Assembly (NCBI GenBank): GCA_003577355.1
Contig: QEUZ01000046.1
Location: 1 to 33,243 of the forward strand
DNA from: Chloroflexota bacterium
GTDB taxonomy: Bacteria; Chloroflexota; Chloroflexia; Thermomicrobiales; CFX8
Length of the DNA stretch: 33,243 nt
Reading direction: 5' to 3'
Positions within the stretch are counted from its first letter, which is position 1, and each line of letters begins with the position of its first letter. Below the pieces are notes generated by a model. That model had not been told where the DNA came from and ran no database searches. It saw only the letters and a program-made list of their open reading frames with translations. A program made the translations under genes and the position numbers. This document shows positions 7,209-16,409 of the stretch, in pieces.

Positions 7209-9117
7209 TATCGCGCTTTGCGCCCAGCAGGAACGACTCGATGATGACATGCCGCTGCTGGGCGCGGTACGATTCAGCCTGCAGGAGCGTTTCGAGTTTG
7301 TCGACCTGGCGCACAAAGCGCGCTTCAGGGGTCGCTCGTTCTTCATACTCATGCCATGCCGCACGTACATCCTCTGCGAGCGCGCGTGGCAGGTCGACGA
7401 TCATCTCTTCCAGCGCTGCAGCCTCGCGCTGCGTTTTCTCACTGCGCGCGGCATCGGTGTACTCGGGAGTAGCCCGAAACTGGTCTTCCGCTAGCCGGCC
7501 AGTCGCATCGCGCTCATCGTCGAACGGTGTCGTATCGCCAGCGAGCGCCTCCGGAAGATCGTGCACCAGCGCCAGGAGCAACACGCGGTCACGGTTCAGG
7601 TCCGGACGGTCACGTGCCAGCAACCAGGCGAGCAGCGCAACCGACCAGGAATGGTCGGCGCTCGATTCCGGGTCGCGGACACCGCGGTCGACCCAGCCCT
7701 GACGTCGCACCCGCTTGAGCCTGGCAGCCGTTTCAGCAAAGCGCAGAATCCCGATGCTCTCTTGCGGCATGCCAGCGATGACGGCAGCCGACCAGAGATT
7801 CTGCGACCCGATCGGCTCATCATCATTGGCGAGACGCCGGGCGACGACGGCCATGGTTACGAGGACGACTGCGACCGACAACGCGACCGGCTGCACACCG
7901 AACTGGTCGATGGCAAGCCCCGCCACTAGAGTCGGCAACAGCGCCCCAGCGTTTCCAATTGTCCCCAGGGTTGCGAAGACCTGACCGCGCAAGTCGGCGG
8001 GCGTGCGTTCGAGCAGGACGGTGCGTGCGCCCACGTTGGTGAGCGCTGAGAAGTACCCTGCCGGGATCGACAGCAACATCGTCGCCGTTACCCGTTGGGA
8101 TAAGCCAAACCGGCTCTGAATCTCCGTCAGGGGTGCGTGGAACCCGTTGAGGAAGTTGATTACATTGTCGATCACGCCAAAGCAGGCGATCGCCGCCGCA
8201 AAACCCAGCAGCCCCGCCGTCGCCACACGCCCATGCCCGAACGCGCGGCCAAGCGCCGGGGCAGTCTGCAAGCCAACCACCAGGCCGACCACCGCTGGCG
8301 CGAAGACAAACACGGTGTTCGATGCACTGGTATCCAGTACACGCACGAGGTACTGCGGCACGATAACGACCAGCGTGCTCAGCCCAATGCCAATCAACAC
8401 CGTGTCGATCATGGCTGAATAGCTGTTGCGATCGTCCCGCACAACTTGCCAGCCGCGACGCAAGCTCAACGGGCGTGGCCGGCGCTTGACTGGCTCATGC
8501 AGCGGCCCCATACGGACATACAGAAACGCCGCCGACGCAAACAGGAGGGCACAGGCCGCGAAGAGATAGCGTTCGCTCGGCATACGCAACATCAGCGGAG
8601 CCAGGATGACCATGCCCAACACCTGCGCCAGCGTGAGCGCGAGGTTCGCCAACGCCGAGCCACTTGCCAAATCCTGCACGCCGATCAATCGCGGCATCAC
8701 AGCTGACTCAGTTGGCGAGAAGAACTGATGAACCGTCCAGATACCGAGCGTCACCGCGAAGATCGCGCCAAGCGTGATATCCGCGCGGAGCAGCAGAATC
8801 ACCAGTGCCATGCGTGCCACGCTGAGCCAGAACAGGAGCGCCCGCTGCGGAAGCCGATCCGCAGTCCACCCCCCGATGAGGCCGAACAACAGCGATGGCA
8901 CGATCGAGCACAGGACAAACAACGACGCCCAAATGCTCTCCGATGTCTTGTCGACGACGAAAACGAGCAACCCATACAGGAGTGCGCCCTGCGCCGTTTG
9001 CGCGGCGACGCGCGCCAGCCAGTAGGCGCGAAACGCTGGCCGCGCCAGCAGACGCGTCTGGAGCGGAGCGTCACCGAATTCGTTGCGCTGTGGCGCAGTG
9101 CGACCAGCGGCGGTCAT
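7030..9117 (-). CDS. MFS transporter fused to a C-terminal HD-domain (HDDC2/YfbR-like) nucleotidase
   Basis: A single 695-aa frame. Residues 1 to about 425 are a 12-TM major facilitator with motif A as GGWTADRLPQRALLF. After a short linker, residues about 450-640 form a soluble HD phosphohydrolase: ESIGILRFAETAARLKRVRR, then SADH (H489), LVHD (H519-D520), LPEALAGDTTP and QVDKLETLLQA (D606), with a WHEYEERATPEARF segment. This order matches HDDC2/YfbR-type 5'-deoxynucleotidases, normally free proteins of about 200 aa that dephosphorylate deoxynucleoside monophosphates. The fusion would place a nucleotidase on the cytoplasmic face of an exporter. Start ATG at 9117 with GGGAG 6 nt upstream. The C-terminus is an Arg/Pro-rich tail overlapping the convergent gene. 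Confidence 0.85.
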   Translation of the reverse strand: MTAAGRTAPQRNEFGDAPLQTRLLARPAFRAYWLARVAAQTAQGALLYGLLVFVVDKTSESIWASLFVLCSIVPSLLFGLIGGWTADRLPQRALLFWLSVARMALVILLLRADITLGAIFAVTLGIWTVHQFFSPTESAVMPRLIGVQDLASGSALANLALTLAQVLGMVILAPLMLRMPSERYLFAACALLFASAAFLYVRMGPLHEPVKRRPRPLSLRRGWQVVRDDRNSYSAMIDTVLIGIGLSTLVVIVPQYLVRVLDTSASNTVFVFAPAVVGLVVGLQTAPALGRAFGHGRVATAGLLGFAAAIACFGVIDNVINFLNGFHAPLTEIQSRFGLSQRVTATMLLSIPAGYFSALTNVGARTVLLERTPADLRGQVFATLGTIGNAGALLPTLVAGLAIDQFGVQPVALSVAVVLVTMAVVARRLANDDEPIGSQNLWSAAVIAGMPQESIGILRFAETAARLKRVRRQGWVDRGVRDPESSADHSWSVALLAWLLARDRPDLNRDRVLLLALVHDLPEALAGDTTPFDDERDATGRLAEDQFRATPEYTDAARSEKTQREAAALEEMIVDLPRALAEDVRAAWHEYEERATPEARFVRQVDKLETLLQAESYRAQQRHVIIESFLLGAKRDITDAELVRLLDTIAAAHPREYAYPSDAEPPGREVQAPAAPPEPVRRRQRQRRDRPSNSA

Positions 9118-9298
9118 CGTCGACTCCCAATACAGCAGGTGTACGCCACGACGTCTCCACCGAGACGAATCCTACGAACCGGCGCCGAGAGCCGACAGTT
9201 TCGTACGCAACCAACGGCGGCAATGCTCGAGAATGGTGACGCGCTTCAACGGAAAACGCAAGCAACCTATTGCATGCCACACGTGCACTTGGTTCTCT

Positions 9299-9320
9299 GG
9301 ATTATCCTTATGGGTAATCC
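9299..9320. promoter_or_regulatory. Inverted repeat in the ftsH upstream region
   Basis: GGATTATCC and GGGTAATCC, 4 nt apart, form a 9-bp inverted repeat with one mismatch, 54 bp before the ftsH ATG. A second small repeat (GACGC / GCGTC) follows at about 9323. The 257-bp gap 9118-9374 must contain the promoters of both ftsH and the divergent MFS-HD gene, but I see no convincing -35/-10 pair. The repeat is a candidate operator. Confidence 0.35.
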
Positions 9321-9374
9321 TCGACGCATCTACGCGTCAAGGTCCCTAAGAACACGAGTCAGGAGACCGCTACG

Positions 9375-11423
9375 ATGGCTGAAGGCGAGAACCGTCCCCC
9401 ATCTGCACCAAAACGTGCCGCGCCGGGGGGCGGCCAGGGCGGGAGTTCCCAACGCCGCCCAACGGATCCCACCAAACCAGGACAGCGCACGTCGCGCTTT
9501 CGATTGCCGGGCTGGGTGCTGTGGTTACTGTTGGTCGGCCTGGCCGGCTGGTACATCTACCTGTTCTTCTGGCCACAAGAACAGACGGACATCGAAATCT
9601 CGTACTCCGCCTTCATCGGGGCGATACGCTCCGATCTGGTGAAGGATGTCACGATCACCGGGCAATCAGTCGACGGGAACTTCGTCGAAGAGCTGCGCTG
9701 GACTGGCAGCCAGCTCCTCCTGCCCGGTGAACAAGTCCCCAGCGGGGTTACCGCGGAAGACATCCAAACCGGCACAGCATTCAAGACGACGATCCCGATC
9801 GACAGCACCGAGGGGCTGTTGGTCTTGCTGGACGAGCATGGCGTTGAGATCGTTGCAAAACGTGAAAGCCAGTCAATCCTCCCGACGCTGCTCATCAGCG
9901 TGCTGCCGTTGCTCCTGTTTGTCGGGTTGATCATCCTCATGGGCCGCAACGTCACCCGTGGTCAGCAGAACGTCTTTGGGTTCGGTCGTTCGCGCGCAAA
10001 GGTGTACGACGCCGAGCGACCGCATGTGACGTTCGCCGACATGGCGGGTGAGGAAGAGGCGAAGCGCGAACTGTCGGAAGTCGTCGACTTCTTGAAGAAC
10101 CCGATGAAGTACCACCAGATCGGCGCTCGCCTGCCACGTGGCATCCTGCTGGTTGGCCCACCCGGAACCGGGAAGACGCTGCTGGCGCGCGCCGTCGCTG
10201 GTGAAGCGGGTGTCCCCTACTTCAGCGTGAGTGCATCCGAGTTCGTCGAGATGTTCGTCGGTGTCGGTGCATCGCGCGTGCGCGACCTGTTTGAACGTGC
10301 AAAAGCTGCGGCCCCGTCGATTATCTTCGTCGACGAGCTCGACGCCGTCGGACGCCAACGCTTCGCAGGCCTCGGTGGCTCAAACGATGAACGCGAGCAG
10401 ACGCTCAACCAGTTACTGGTCGAGATGGACGGGTTCGAAGCGCACCAGGATGTCATTGTCGTCGCCGCCACGAACCGCCCGGATGTGCTCGACCCAGCAC
10501 TGTTGCGCCCCGGACGCTTCGACCGCCAGGTGGTCATCGGGCTACCCGACAAGCGCGGTCGCGAAGCAATTCTCAAGATCCACACGCGAGGCATCCCGAT
10601 CGATCCCGATGTCGACCTGGCACGAGTAGCAGCTGGCACAGTTGGCTTCTCCGGCGCCGACCTGGCCAACTTGGTGAACGAGGCTGCGCTCACAGCCGCC
10701 CGCCACAACCGCAAGACCGTGACACGCGCCGATTTCACCGAAGCGCTGGACAAGATCATTCTTGGTACGGTGCGCTCAGCGCTACTCAACGATCACGATC
10801 GGCTCGTCGTCGCCTACCACGAGGCCGGCCATGCCGTCGCCGCATACTTTTCCCCTGGCGCCGACCCGCTGCGCAAAGTGTCGATCGTACCTCGCGGACG
10901 TGCCCTAGGAGTCACGATCCAGTCCCCTGCGGAAGACAGGTTCAACTACCCGCGCCAGTACCTGCTTGCGCGCCTGGTCGTGCTGATGGGCGGCCGCGCA
11001 GCCGAAATGCTCGCGTTCGATGAGATTACGACAGGCGCGCAAAATGACCTCAAGGAAGCGACCGAACTTGCACGACGCATGGTCGGCCTGTGGGGCATGA
11101 GTGAGGAGATCGGCCCAGTCTTCCTGGGCACCGGTGAGCAACACGTGTTCTTGGGGAGAGAGCTCACCCAGGAACGTGAGATGAGTGAGGAGACGCTCGA
11201 CCGCGCCGACCGCGCGGTGCGTCGCATGGTGGCCGACGCCCTGGACGAAGCGCTTGCCCTGCTGACCCGCCATCGCAGCGAACTCGACGCGTTGACACAG
11301 CTGCTGATCCAGGAAGAAACGGTTGAGGAAGAGCAGATCCGTGAGGTCATGGGCGTCCCACCGATGACCGACCCGAACCTGACCCCGCAAAGCATCCAGC
11401 TCGACGCAGTCGAAGGGGAATGA
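9375..11423 (+). CDS. ftsH: ATP-dependent zinc metalloprotease FtsH
   Basis: This 682-aa membrane-anchored AAA+ protease degrades unstable cytosolic and misassembled membrane proteins. A Pro/Gly/Arg-rich cytoplasmic N-terminus (about 40 aa, longer than usual) precedes TM1 ([19 protein letters not shown]). The periplasmic domain follows, then TM2 ([21 protein letters not shown]). The AAA module has Walker A GPPGTGKT (261-268), Walker [10 protein letters not shown] (D320, E321) and the second region of homology ending [11 protein letters not shown]. The protease domain has HEAGH (482-486) and a downstream zinc-ligand region [12 protein letters not shown]. All catalytic motifs are intact. Start ATG at 9375 with AGGAGA 9 nt upstream. 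It is probably monocistronic and convergent with a DHA2 exporter. Confidence 0.98.
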   Translation: MAEGENRPPSAPKRAAPGGGQGGSSQRRPTDPTKPGQRTSRFRLPGWVLWLLLVGLAGWYIYLFFWPQEQTDIEISYSAFIGAIRSDLVKDVTITGQSVDGNFVEELRWTGSQLLLPGEQVPSGVTAEDIQTGTAFKTTIPIDSTEGLLVLLDEHGVEIVAKRESQSILPTLLISVLPLLLFVGLIILMGRNVTRGQQNVFGFGRSRAKVYDAERPHVTFADMAGEEEAKRELSEVVDFLKNPMKYHQIGARLPRGILLVGPPGTGKTLLARAVAGEAGVPYFSVSASEFVEMFVGVGASRVRDLFERAKAAAPSIIFVDELDAVGRQRFAGLGGSNDEREQTLNQLLVEMDGFEAHQDVIVVAATNRPDVLDPALLRPGRFDRQVVIGLPDKRGREAILKIHTRGIPIDPDVDLARVAAGTVGFSGADLANLVNEAALTAARHNRKTVTRADFTEALDKIILGTVRSALLNDHDRLVVAYHEAGHAVAAYFSPGADPLRKVSIVPRGRALGVTIQSPAEDRFNYPRQYLLARLVVLMGGRAAEMLAFDEITTGAQNDLKEATELARRMVGLWGMSEEIGPVFLGTGEQHVFLGRELTQEREMSEETLDRADRAVRRMVADALDEALALLTRHRSELDALTQLLIQEETVEEEQIREVMGVPPMTDPNLTPQSIQLDAVEGE

Positions 11424-11437
11424 TCGACAGAAGCGGA

Positions 11438-11451
11438 TCCACCCGGGTGGA
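11438..11451. terminator. 14-bp palindrome in the ftsH/MFS convergent gap
   Basis: TCCACCCGGGTGGA is a perfect palindrome in the 31-bp gap between the two stop codons. The extended form CCGTCCACCCGGGTGGAT (minus strand) nearly matches the palindrome at 25709-25728. No T-run follows, so a terminator role is uncertain. Confidence 0.3.
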
Positions 11452-11454
11452 CGG

Positions 11455-12993
11455 TTAGTCAGCGGACTTGGTCGCCGGCTCGGTCTGCGTGCCGGGCCGG
11501 GACCCGAGTCCACCGCCTTTGGCCTGCAAGTCCTCGACGCTGCCACGCGGGAACGTTGTCAACACAATCGCGACCGCACCGAGCGCCAGGACAAACATCC
11601 CGATGTACACACGATGCAGGGATGCACTCAGCGCTGCGCGCAACAGTTCCAGCGTCGCCGCATCGAGGCTAGCCCGAATGTCGGGGTCCAACAGCGCGTT
11701 GGCACTCTGCAGCTCCGCATCCAGACCACTCAGGCGTGACGCCATGCCTGCCGTCAACAACGTACCGAGTGCAGCGACGAATACCGCACCACCGATCGTG
11801 CGCGAGAACTGTACCGTTGCCGTTGCGACGCCTCGTTGCGCCCAGCCGACCGCATTCTGCGTGGAGATGATCATCGCGGTTGAAGATAACCCCATCCCTA
11901 TCCCCACAAAAGCGGACCCGACCGCCAACGGCCAGACCCCGCGTTCAGCTGATGCGAGGAGCAGCAGCCCTGCGCCAACTCCGGCAGAAATCACCCCGGC
12001 CACGACGGAAGCCCGATATCCGGTGCGCAAGATGATCCGCCCGGCTAGGACCGATGCGCCGGACCAGGCAATCGAAAACGGAGCGACCGTGAACCCTGCC
12101 TGGATCGCGCTGCCGCCTAGCACCCCTTGAACAAAGAGTGGGACGTAGGAGCTGATCCCAAACATCACCCCTCCGATAAAGATGCCGGCACACGTGACGA
12201 CGGCAATGATGCGAATCCGGAACAGGTCCAACGGGAGTACTGGGCTACTGAACCCGCGCTCACGCTGAATGAAACCTGCCAGCAGCAGGATCGACAGCGA
12301 AAACAGCGCGACGGTTGTCCAATCGCTCCAGCCCGGCCCTTCACCCGCTTGGCGCAACCCGAACAGCAGCAGCGTGATCGCAGCAGTCAACAGGGCCGCA
12401 CCGAGGTAGTCGATACGTTCAATGACGTGACGACGTTCCTCGTGCAGGTGCCGCCACATCAGATAGATACAGGCAGCTCCGAATGGAAGGTTTATGTAAA
12501 ATATCCAGCGCCAATCCACCCAATCGACGATGAAGCCCCCCAACGTTGGCCCAGCGACTGCCGATGAACCCCAAACGGCGCTGAACAGCCCACTGATCTT
12601 GGCGCGCTCGGTCACGGAGAACTGGTCACCCAAGATCGTGAACGTGACTGGGATGATGCCTCCAGCTCCCAGACCCTGCACGGCCCGGAACGCAACCAAC
12701 TGTTCCATGCTCTGTGCAACGCCACACAGCGCCGAACCCAGGACAAACAGGGCCGCCGCCGCAATGAACATCGGCTTGCGCCCATACATATCCGAAAGGC
12801 GGCCGTAGAGCGGCACCGTGGTTGTGGAGGTCAGCAGGTAGGCCGAGAACACCCACGGGTAGATGCCAAGTCCACCCAGTTGCCCGACAATCGTCGGCAT
12901 AGCGGTACCAACGATGCTTGTATCAAGTGCGGAAAGGAACGTCGCGGACATCGCGGCGGCGACGATTAGTTTGCGGTTCGTCGTCCGAAGCAT
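11455..12993 (-). CDS. DHA2-family MFS multidrug exporter (EmrB/QacA-like)
   Basis: This roughly 512-aa, 14-TM drug:H+ antiporter has the DHA2 hallmarks: LDTSIVGTAMPTI in helix 1 (motif D1), GRLSDMYGRKP (motif A) and SAVAGPTLGGFI (motif C, antiporter signature). ATG at 12993 is used because an extended -10 (TGCTACAAT) at 13083-13088 places transcription start near 13076, excluding the longest frame start at 13107. A GTG at 13017 with GGGAG upstream is an equally plausible start and adds 8 residues. The C-terminus is a soluble Gly/Thr/Pro-rich tail. It is divergent from the unknown gene at 13141 and convergent with ftsH. No TetR or MarR regulator is visible nearby. Confidence 0.92.
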   Translation of the reverse strand: MLRTTNRKLIVAAAMSATFLSALDTSIVGTAMPTIVGQLGGLGIYPWVFSAYLLTSTTTVPLYGRLSDMYGRKPMFIAAAALFVLGSALCGVAQSMEQLVAFRAVQGLGAGGIIPVTFTILGDQFSVTERAKISGLFSAVWGSSAVAGPTLGGFIVDWVDWRWIFYINLPFGAACIYLMWRHLHEERRHVIERIDYLGAALLTAAITLLLFGLRQAGEGPGWSDWTTVALFSLSILLLAGFIQRERGFSSPVLPLDLFRIRIIAVVTCAGIFIGGVMFGISSYVPLFVQGVLGGSAIQAGFTVAPFSIAWSGASVLAGRIILRTGYRASVVAGVISAGVGAGLLLLASAERGVWPLAVGSAFVGIGMGLSSTAMIISTQNAVGWAQRGVATATVQFSRTIGGAVFVAALGTLLTAGMASRLSGLDAELQSANALLDPDIRASLDAATLELLRAALSASLHRVYIGMFVLALGAVAIVLTTFPRGSVEDLQAKGGGLGSRPGTQTEPATKSAD

Positions 12994-13082
12994 CTCACCC
13001 CGTGCGGAATCCTGCACATCACTCCCTGCAACACCTGCGGCGCATACGCGCTCCCAGTTGATCCTTCGCCACGACAGGGGGT

Positions 13083-13088
13083 ATTGTA
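13083..13088 (-). promoter_or_regulatory. Extended -10 promoter for the DHA2 exporter
   Basis: On the minus strand the sequence reads TTGCTACAATA: a TGn extension directly followed by TACAAT. No good -35 is seen, as expected for extended -10 promoters. Predicted start is near 13076. Confidence 0.5.
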
Positions 13089-13140
13089 GCAACCATGCGC
13101 GTCCCATCCTGACGTGCGCTGCATCAATAGGAGCGCTGCC

Positions 13141-14286
13141 ATGAGCACGTCGAGACCAAACCCGCCAGGTCGCGTTGGCGCTGCAGAGGCCGCCGATGCC
13201 GCATCCATGCGGCAGATACGCGCCCTCTTCGAGCGGAAAATGCTCTCGCGGGCGATGGCGCTAGCCGACGCGCGCTGGCCCGGCGCCGGAGACATGGTGG
13301 CGCTCGCCGCTGAGTGGTCGCAGCTGAGCCCTGCTGAACGACGCATGCGTCTTTCCGCAATTGGCCCGGAGGATCTCGCCCGCCTGCGCAGTTTCGCAGA
13401 GCTTAACCCAGACCTCGCACGTGTGTTGAGCGACCTCGAAAGGCGTGGCGTGCTGCCGCCGGCTTTGTTTGATCCGAACTCGGGGATTTCCACGCAGGAG
13501 GCCCTAGTCGATACCGCGCTGAATCTAGGCGAAGCGGCAGTTCAGGAAGCGCGCGATTTTGCCGAAGACCCCGCCACACAAGCTGCTGTCGCTGCTGCGG
13601 TTGGCGGCTACGTGCCAATCGCGGCACAGCAACTCGAGCCGCTTCCCCAAGTTGCAATGCCACGCCTCGACCTCGGCTTGCCATCAACTGATGAATTCCT
13701 CAGCGATGAGGACCAGCGGCGCATCGACGCGGCGGTTACAGCAGCCGGCATCCTCGAGCGCGTGCGCCAGCGGATTGACAGCCAGGCTCAGCGCATCGCC
13801 ACGCGCGAATCCCAACTGCAACAAGCGCAGCCAGTTGAGCGCTCACAACTGTCCCTCATTGAGTCCACTGCACCTGCCGTAATCGTCAGGTCGACAGCCG
13901 CAGCACGTCCAACGAACGAACTGGTCGAAACCTACGCCCAGAGGTTGCGGAACGAGCAAATCGTCGTTGCCGATCCTGACATGCCCGTACCGACCGCCCA
14001 AGACATTATGTCTATTGGAAGCGAGCTGGAATTACCGTTGATTGAGATCCGTTTGGAGGCTGGTTCCACCCGTGCCGAGTTTGGGACGCTACGTCGACGC
14101 GGACCAGAAGTGATCGTAGAACCTGGTCCACTGCCGCGCGCGCTCGCGACACGCTGTTTGGTGAGCGTGTCCGGCAGGGTCTACCCCACCATGCTCGCTC
14201 GCTGGCGCGAGGGATACTGTGATATTCCCGGCACAAAAGTGAGCACGCGGATCAACCCTGAGTGCCGGGTATTGGTCATCCCGTAG
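13141..14286 (+). CDS. Hypothetical protein, 381 aa, not recognised
   Basis: Start ATG at 13141 with an excellent SD (AGGAG, 7 nt spacing). The product has no signal peptide and no transmembrane segment. The first ~150 residues are Ala/Leu/Arg-rich and predicted helical (LSPAERRMRLSAIGPEDLARLRSF). The middle is low-complexity and Gln/Arg/Ala-rich (RIDSQAQRIATRESQLQQAQ), possibly a coiled coil. The C-terminal ~90 residues look beta-rich and hold all three cysteines in the last 50 residues (RCLVSVSG, YCDIPG, ECRVLVIP). GC-rich codon use is like its neighbours. It is divergent from the DHA2 exporter and followed by a terminator-like hairpin. I cannot assign a function. Confidence 0.8.
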   Translation: MSTSRPNPPGRVGAAEAADAASMRQIRALFERKMLSRAMALADARWPGAGDMVALAAEWSQLSPAERRMRLSAIGPEDLARLRSFAELNPDLARVLSDLERRGVLPPALFDPNSGISTQEALVDTALNLGEAAVQEARDFAEDPATQAAVAAAVGGYVPIAAQQLEPLPQVAMPRLDLGLPSTDEFLSDEDQRRIDAAVTAAGILERVRQRIDSQAQRIATRESQLQQAQPVERSQLSLIESTAPAVIVRSTAAARPTNELVETYAQRLRNEQIVVADPDMPVPTAQDIMSIGSELELPLIEIRLEAGSTRAEFGTLRRRGPEVIVEPGPLPRALATRCLVSVSGRVYPTMLARWREGYCDIPGTKVSTRINPECRVLVIP

Positions 14287-14318
14287 AGTATCCGCGAGCC
14301 ACACAGCCCACAAAACCA

Positions 14319-14347
14319 ACGGCGCGGGCTGATATAACCCGCGCCGT
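14319..14347 (-). terminator. Intrinsic terminator (minus strand), perhaps bidirectional
   Basis: A perfect 10-bp stem (ACGGCGCGGG / CCCGCGCCGT) with a 9-nt loop. Read on the minus strand it is followed by TTGGTTTTGT, a T-rich tract, so it best terminates minus-strand transcription arriving from the promoter at 14669-14697. It could also serve the plus-strand gene ending at 14286. Confidence 0.72.
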
Positions 14348-14533
14348 CACTGTTGACATCGTACTGGGCCAGCGGCCCGGACGGCTTCCTAAAACCGCCC
14401 TAACTGTGGACGTCCTCCACAAGTGTCCCTGCAGACAAACGTGCTATCGCAACGTCGTTGCCTGACTGGAGCCGCAGCATTTGGGCCGTCAACTGGCCTC
14501 GGCTGCCACACGCCTTGCGCGGAGGAACCGAGA

Positions 14534-14623
14534 TCACCTCGACGGCCTCACGCGAATTTCAAGGAGTGGGCTGAACACCCAGAGCGGATGTTCGTTGCCT
14601 GCTGTGCCACGGTATCGCGTCAT
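14534..14623 (-). CDS. Candidate 29-codon small ORF with strong SD
   Basis: ATG at 14623 follows AGGAGG at 14631-14636 with ideal 7-nt spacing and is about 40 nt after a predicted transcription start. It encodes MTRYRGTAGNEHPLWVFSPL followed by nine more residues ending RPSR, then TGA at 14534-14536. I see no known domain, signal or membrane segment. About 190 nt of untranslated RNA follow before the terminator at 14319-14347. It may be a real microprotein, a leader peptide, or an incidental ORF in a small RNA. The surrounding interval 14287-14742 contains no other gene I can support. Confidence 0.35.
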   Translation of the reverse strand: MTRYRGTAGNEHPLWVFSPLLEIRVRPSR

Positions 14624-14668
14624 CCGCACTCCTCCTTTCCGTCGCGATCATGTCGATTACCTGGTGCG

Positions 14669-14697
14669 AGTATAACGTACACTCGCCGACGCTGCAA
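14669..14697 (-). promoter_or_regulatory. Sigma-70-type promoter for an orphan small transcription unit
   Basis: On the minus strand, -35 TTGCAG (14692-14697) and -10 TATACT (14669-14674) are separated by exactly 17 nt. Predicted start is near 14662. No annotated gene lies downstream before the terminator, only the 29-codon ORF. Confidence 0.62.
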
Positions 14698-14742
14698 GAG
14701 CGGAGAGCTGTTCGCAGCATCATGCGATTCGCGCAAGGAATC

Positions 14743-16148
14743 TCAGCCGATGAGTCCTGCATCAGCCACAGCAGTTACAGACTCCCGGAACGCGGAGACC
14801 GTTGTCGCGATGACTTCTTCACTATGGGCAATCGAGAGTATGCCCCGACCCCCGAAGAGCGCCACACCGCGCATCAGCATGTGCAAGTTCAGCGCTTTCT
14901 CGGCGATGCCAGGTGTCCAGTGCACATCTGGTTCCTGGCTGGGTAATGGCGCGCGAAGGTCAGTCGGCGGCGGAACCTGATCGCCACCAAGTTCAATGCG
15001 GAACATCGATGCGGCGCCATAGACGCTGCCAGGCACACCCAATTCAGCGAGCACACTGTTCATCCCAGTGCGGACCGCTGCGGCCGACGCTGAGGCGCGT
15101 TGCTGAACGGACGGGTCGGCTACCAACTCTAAACAGGCGACGCCAGCCGCGGCGGATAGCGGGTTTGCATTGAATGTCCCTGGGTGGGCGACTTTAGGCA
15201 ACCCACGGCGCACCTCCGGCTCGAACGCCAATGGCGCCATGACATCTGCCCGGCCAGCCACAGCCCCTCCCGGCAACCCACCAGCAAGGATCTTCGCCAG
15301 CGCCGTCAAGTCGCCAGTTACTCCGTATGCTTGCTGGGCCCCACCGGGAGACCAGCGAAAGCCGCTGACGACCTCGTCCACGACCAACAGCGCCCCGGTA
15401 CGTTCCGTTTCAGTTCGAAGGAATCGAAGGAACGCAGCCCAGTTCGAAGGAATCGAAGGAACGCAGCCGGGTCGGGCAGGGTAAAGAACGTCGGGTTACT
15501 GGTTTCAATGATGACCGCGGCAACTGTCTCATCGGATAACGCCTCGCGCACAGCCTCATAGTCTCCACAGGGGAGCACGCGCGCCGCGCTGCGCAGACTC
15601 ACCGGCAAGCCAGCCGCGCCGATTCCGCCAAATGTTGTGTCGTTCCAGCCGTGGAAATGGGTTTGAAACTGCACGAGCGTCGTGCGACCGGTAAAGACCC
15701 GCGCCAGCCGGATCGCCAGCATTGTTGCCTCAGTGCCGGAAGACACAAAGCGCACGCGTTCCGCGCCGGGCACAAGCGCGCAGACCTGCTCGGCCCACTC
15801 TACCTCCAGAGCATGGTTTCCGCCCAGATGCGTACCCAACGGCAGCTGCCGGGCCACGGCCTCGACAACCTTCGGGTGACTATGCCCAAGGATGAGCGAG
15901 CCATGCCCGGTTACGAAGTCGACATACCGGAACCCATCGGCATCCCATTTGTATGCGCCTTCGGCTCGCGTAATCGCAAGCTGAAACGGTTCCATGTAGC
16001 GAGAGTCGTGCGTGACGCCACTGTGGAACCGCGTGATCGAACGTTCATGATGCTCGCGCGAAAGCGGGCGCAACAGCCCGAACTGTTCCTGAATCGCCGA
16101 GACGGCGGCTGTAACCTGTTCCTGACGCCGCTGATCGCGAATGACCAT
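14743..16148 (-). pseudogene. Class III PLP aminotransferase (GSA-aminotransferase-like), frameshifted by a 29-bp duplication
   Basis: This fold-type I PLP enzyme is related to glutamate-1-semialdehyde aminomutase and other class III aminotransferases. The first frame (16148 to about 15440) has GHGSLILGHSHPKVVEAV and FVSSGTEATMLAIRLAR, the PLP-phosphate region. The second (about 15410 to 14743) has VVDEVVSGFRW with the cofactor-ring aspartate, and LTALAKILAGGLPGGA with the Schiff-base lysine. The frames are out of register only because of the tandem repeat at 15411-15468. With one copy removed the product reads through as ..FLRTETERTGALLVVDEVV.., about 458 aa. Start ATG at 16148 with GAGGAGGTGG upstream. 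It may be a true recent mutation, a phase-variable state or a sequence error. Substrate unknown; no hem genes nearby. Confidence 0.88.
15411..15468. repeat. Perfect 29-bp tandem duplication causing a frameshift
   Basis: 15411-15439 and 15440-15468 are identical. Each unit starts CAGTTCGAAGG and itself holds a 9-bp direct repeat (TCGAAGGAA twice). As 29 is not a multiple of 3, the second copy shifts the aminotransferase frame. The nested short repeats favour slipped-strand expansion. Confidence 0.95.
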
Positions 16149-16409
16149 CCCTCTGCCACCTCCTCGATAGATGTGTCCGCAGTTGTATGCGTGTCACGCT
16201 AGCACCGCCTCGACCTGCCGACAAGCGTCATTCGTTGACTCCGAGCGGAATGAGCCGCTCAAGTCGCTGATCGACTCCGGCCCTCGTAGCAGCGGACAAC
16301 CCAGGCACAGGTGTTACCAGTCCTGATCATGCGCGTAAGCAACTATGGAGCTATGGCCAAACGTCAGTCACTCTGCCGGCAACTCAGCCTCCCCAGTGCT
16401 TCGGCCAAT

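Noticed and set aside
12994-13107. Longer N-terminus for the DHA2 exporter
   Set aside because: The added residues precede the predicted transcription start near 13076 and have no exporter similarity.
14319-14662. Known structured RNA (tmRNA, RNase P RNA, SRP RNA, riboswitch)
   Set aside because: I looked for the conserved cores and saw none, so only an uncharacterised transcript is proposed.
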